Source: Myxococcales bacterium
GTDB lineage: Bacteria; Myxococcota; UBA796; SXON01
DNA length: 64,000 bases
NCBI GenBank assembly: GCA_009692585.1
Contig: SHYX01000009.1
Location: forward strand, 50,857 to 114,856
Direction of reading: 5' to 3'
Part shown: one piece after another, positions 63,472 to 64,000 of the stretch
How positions within the stretch are numbered: the stretch's first letter is position 1
How the letters are laid out: each line of letters starts with the position of its first letter
Notes under the pieces: generated by a model
The model's database searches: none
What the model was told of the DNA's origin: nothing
The model's input: the letters and a program-made list of their open reading frames with translations, nothing else
Position numbers and translations under genes: made by a program

Positions 63472-64000
63472 TCAGATGCAGGGCTGGGTGACCGTGGTGG
63501 TGCTGTCCTCGCACAGAAGTCCGCTGCAACCGTCAATCCAGTTGGAGCTCGACCCGCAGGCCGGCACCGTCCCCGACCAGCCGGCCGACCAACTGCACAC
63601 CCAGACCGCTCCGGAGCAGGTGCCCGCGGTGGTGTACTGCTTGGTCTCGGTGCTGTTGCAGTTCCAATCCCAGCTTCCGTCGCCGCGCTGCGAGGTGCTG
63701 TAGGCGACGGCCGCCGGGCTGGCGGAGGCGTTGTAGTCGTAGCAGTCGTTGTCGTACCCGGAGCGGTAATACCCATCTTCCTGGCACAGACACTTGGCGG
63801 CCACCGCCCCCGATCCATAGCCGTCGCCGTCGTAGTCGTAGTAATAGTCGTCGCAACCTGTTGAATCCTCGGTGTCGGCTGTGCCGTTGCAGTCGTCGTC
63901 GAGTCCGTTGCACGACTCGGTTGCGTCGGGGCCCATGGCTACGGTGGTGTCGTCGCAATCGCCGTCGTTCTCGGAGTAGCCATCCCCGTCGTCATCCCAG
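63472..64000 (-). CDS. MopE-like Asp/Cys-rich exported protein, cut by window edge
   Basis: The frame is open through the window end (codons from 63999), so the N-terminus is missing; 175 codons are visible. The sequence shows MopE-type repeats: DDDGDGYSEND, DCDDTTVAMGPDATESCNGLDDDCNGT and DYDGDGYGSGA, with paired Cys and Asp runs that suggest metal-binding, secreted surface protein. The C-terminal half is Ser/Cys/Trp-rich (SWDWNCNSTETK, WVCSWSAGWSG). The convergent neighbour ends 11 bases before its stop. MopE domains are common in myxobacterial surface proteins. Confidence 0.8.
   Translation of the reverse strand, partial: WDDDGDGYSENDGDCDDTTVAMGPDATESCNGLDDDCNGTADTEDSTGCDDYYYDYDGDGYGSGAVAAKCLCQEDGYYRSGYDNDCYDYNASASPAAVAYSTSQRGDGSWDWNCNSTETKQYTTAGTCSGAVWVCSWSAGWSGTVPACGSSSNWIDGCSGLLCEDSTTTVTQPCI

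Overview
The window is strongly GC-rich chromosomal DNA, most probably from a Myxococcota-type (former Deltaproteobacteria) bacterium. No 16S gene is present, so this rests on gene content: many lipoproteins with Asp/Thr-rich linkers, MopE-like cysteine/aspartate repeat proteins, a Gly-rich bacterial RRM protein, paired ArsA-family ATPases and outer-membrane barrel proteins. The dnaA-dnaN-recF-gyrB core and an AT-rich dnaA-dnaN gap with DnaA boxes place the window over the likely chromosomal origin.

Layout. 1-0.4 kb: end of a peptide deformylase gene. 0.6-1.5 kb: a TPR/LysM membrane protein with a clear promoter. 8.7 to 1.5 kb (minus strand): a tightly coupled chain rpmH-rnpA-yidD-yidC-jag-mnmE-gshB-TPR protein-SCO1, in which most genes overlap by a stop/start. 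9.0-22.9 kb (plus): dnaA, oriC region, dnaN, recF, gyrB, fabH, two ArsA-type ATPases, a small barrel protein, an RRM protein, gyrA and a coupled 33-codon ORF. 22.9-30 kb: a double HtrA/PDZ protein with Nma111-like layout, a DUF481 protein with an EF-hand loop, two PLP enzymes and a membrane-anchored HExxH protein.

30-46 kb is accessory. It holds an unidentified pair (264-aa protein plus BNR-repeat lipoprotein), a cell-surface cluster (GT-C glycosyltransferase, alkaline-phosphatase-superfamily lipoprotein, barrel protein), an Hsp20 remnant, a second polytopic GT-like protein, a diheme c-type cytochrome lipoprotein, and the threonine degradation genes tdh and kbl. tdh and kbl are separated by a flavoprotein lipoprotein and a multiply frameshifted FG-GAP/MopE gene. 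An internally deleted archaeal-type ATPase follows kbl.

46-64 kb: a MoxR-DUF58-DUF4129 operon (minus), a Dam-like adenine methyltransferase, a small barrel protein, an M74-like murein endopeptidase, an FHA-GGDEF protein, the B12-dependent ribonucleotide reductase nrdJ with a sigma-70-like promoter and an upstream consensus DnaA box, a GspC-like PDZ protein, a GAF protein, a GDSL esterase lipoprotein, a GT39-like protein with an LPG-synthase-TM/flippase-like protein, and the C-terminal part of another MopE-like protein cut by the window edge.

No rRNA, tRNA, CRISPR array, prophage or intact insertion sequence was recognised. The most interesting points are the DnaA box upstream of nrdJ, the Nma111-like protease in a bacterium, the long RD-rich insert in Jag, the 30-32 kb unidentified pair, and three decayed genes clustered between 37 and 46 kb.
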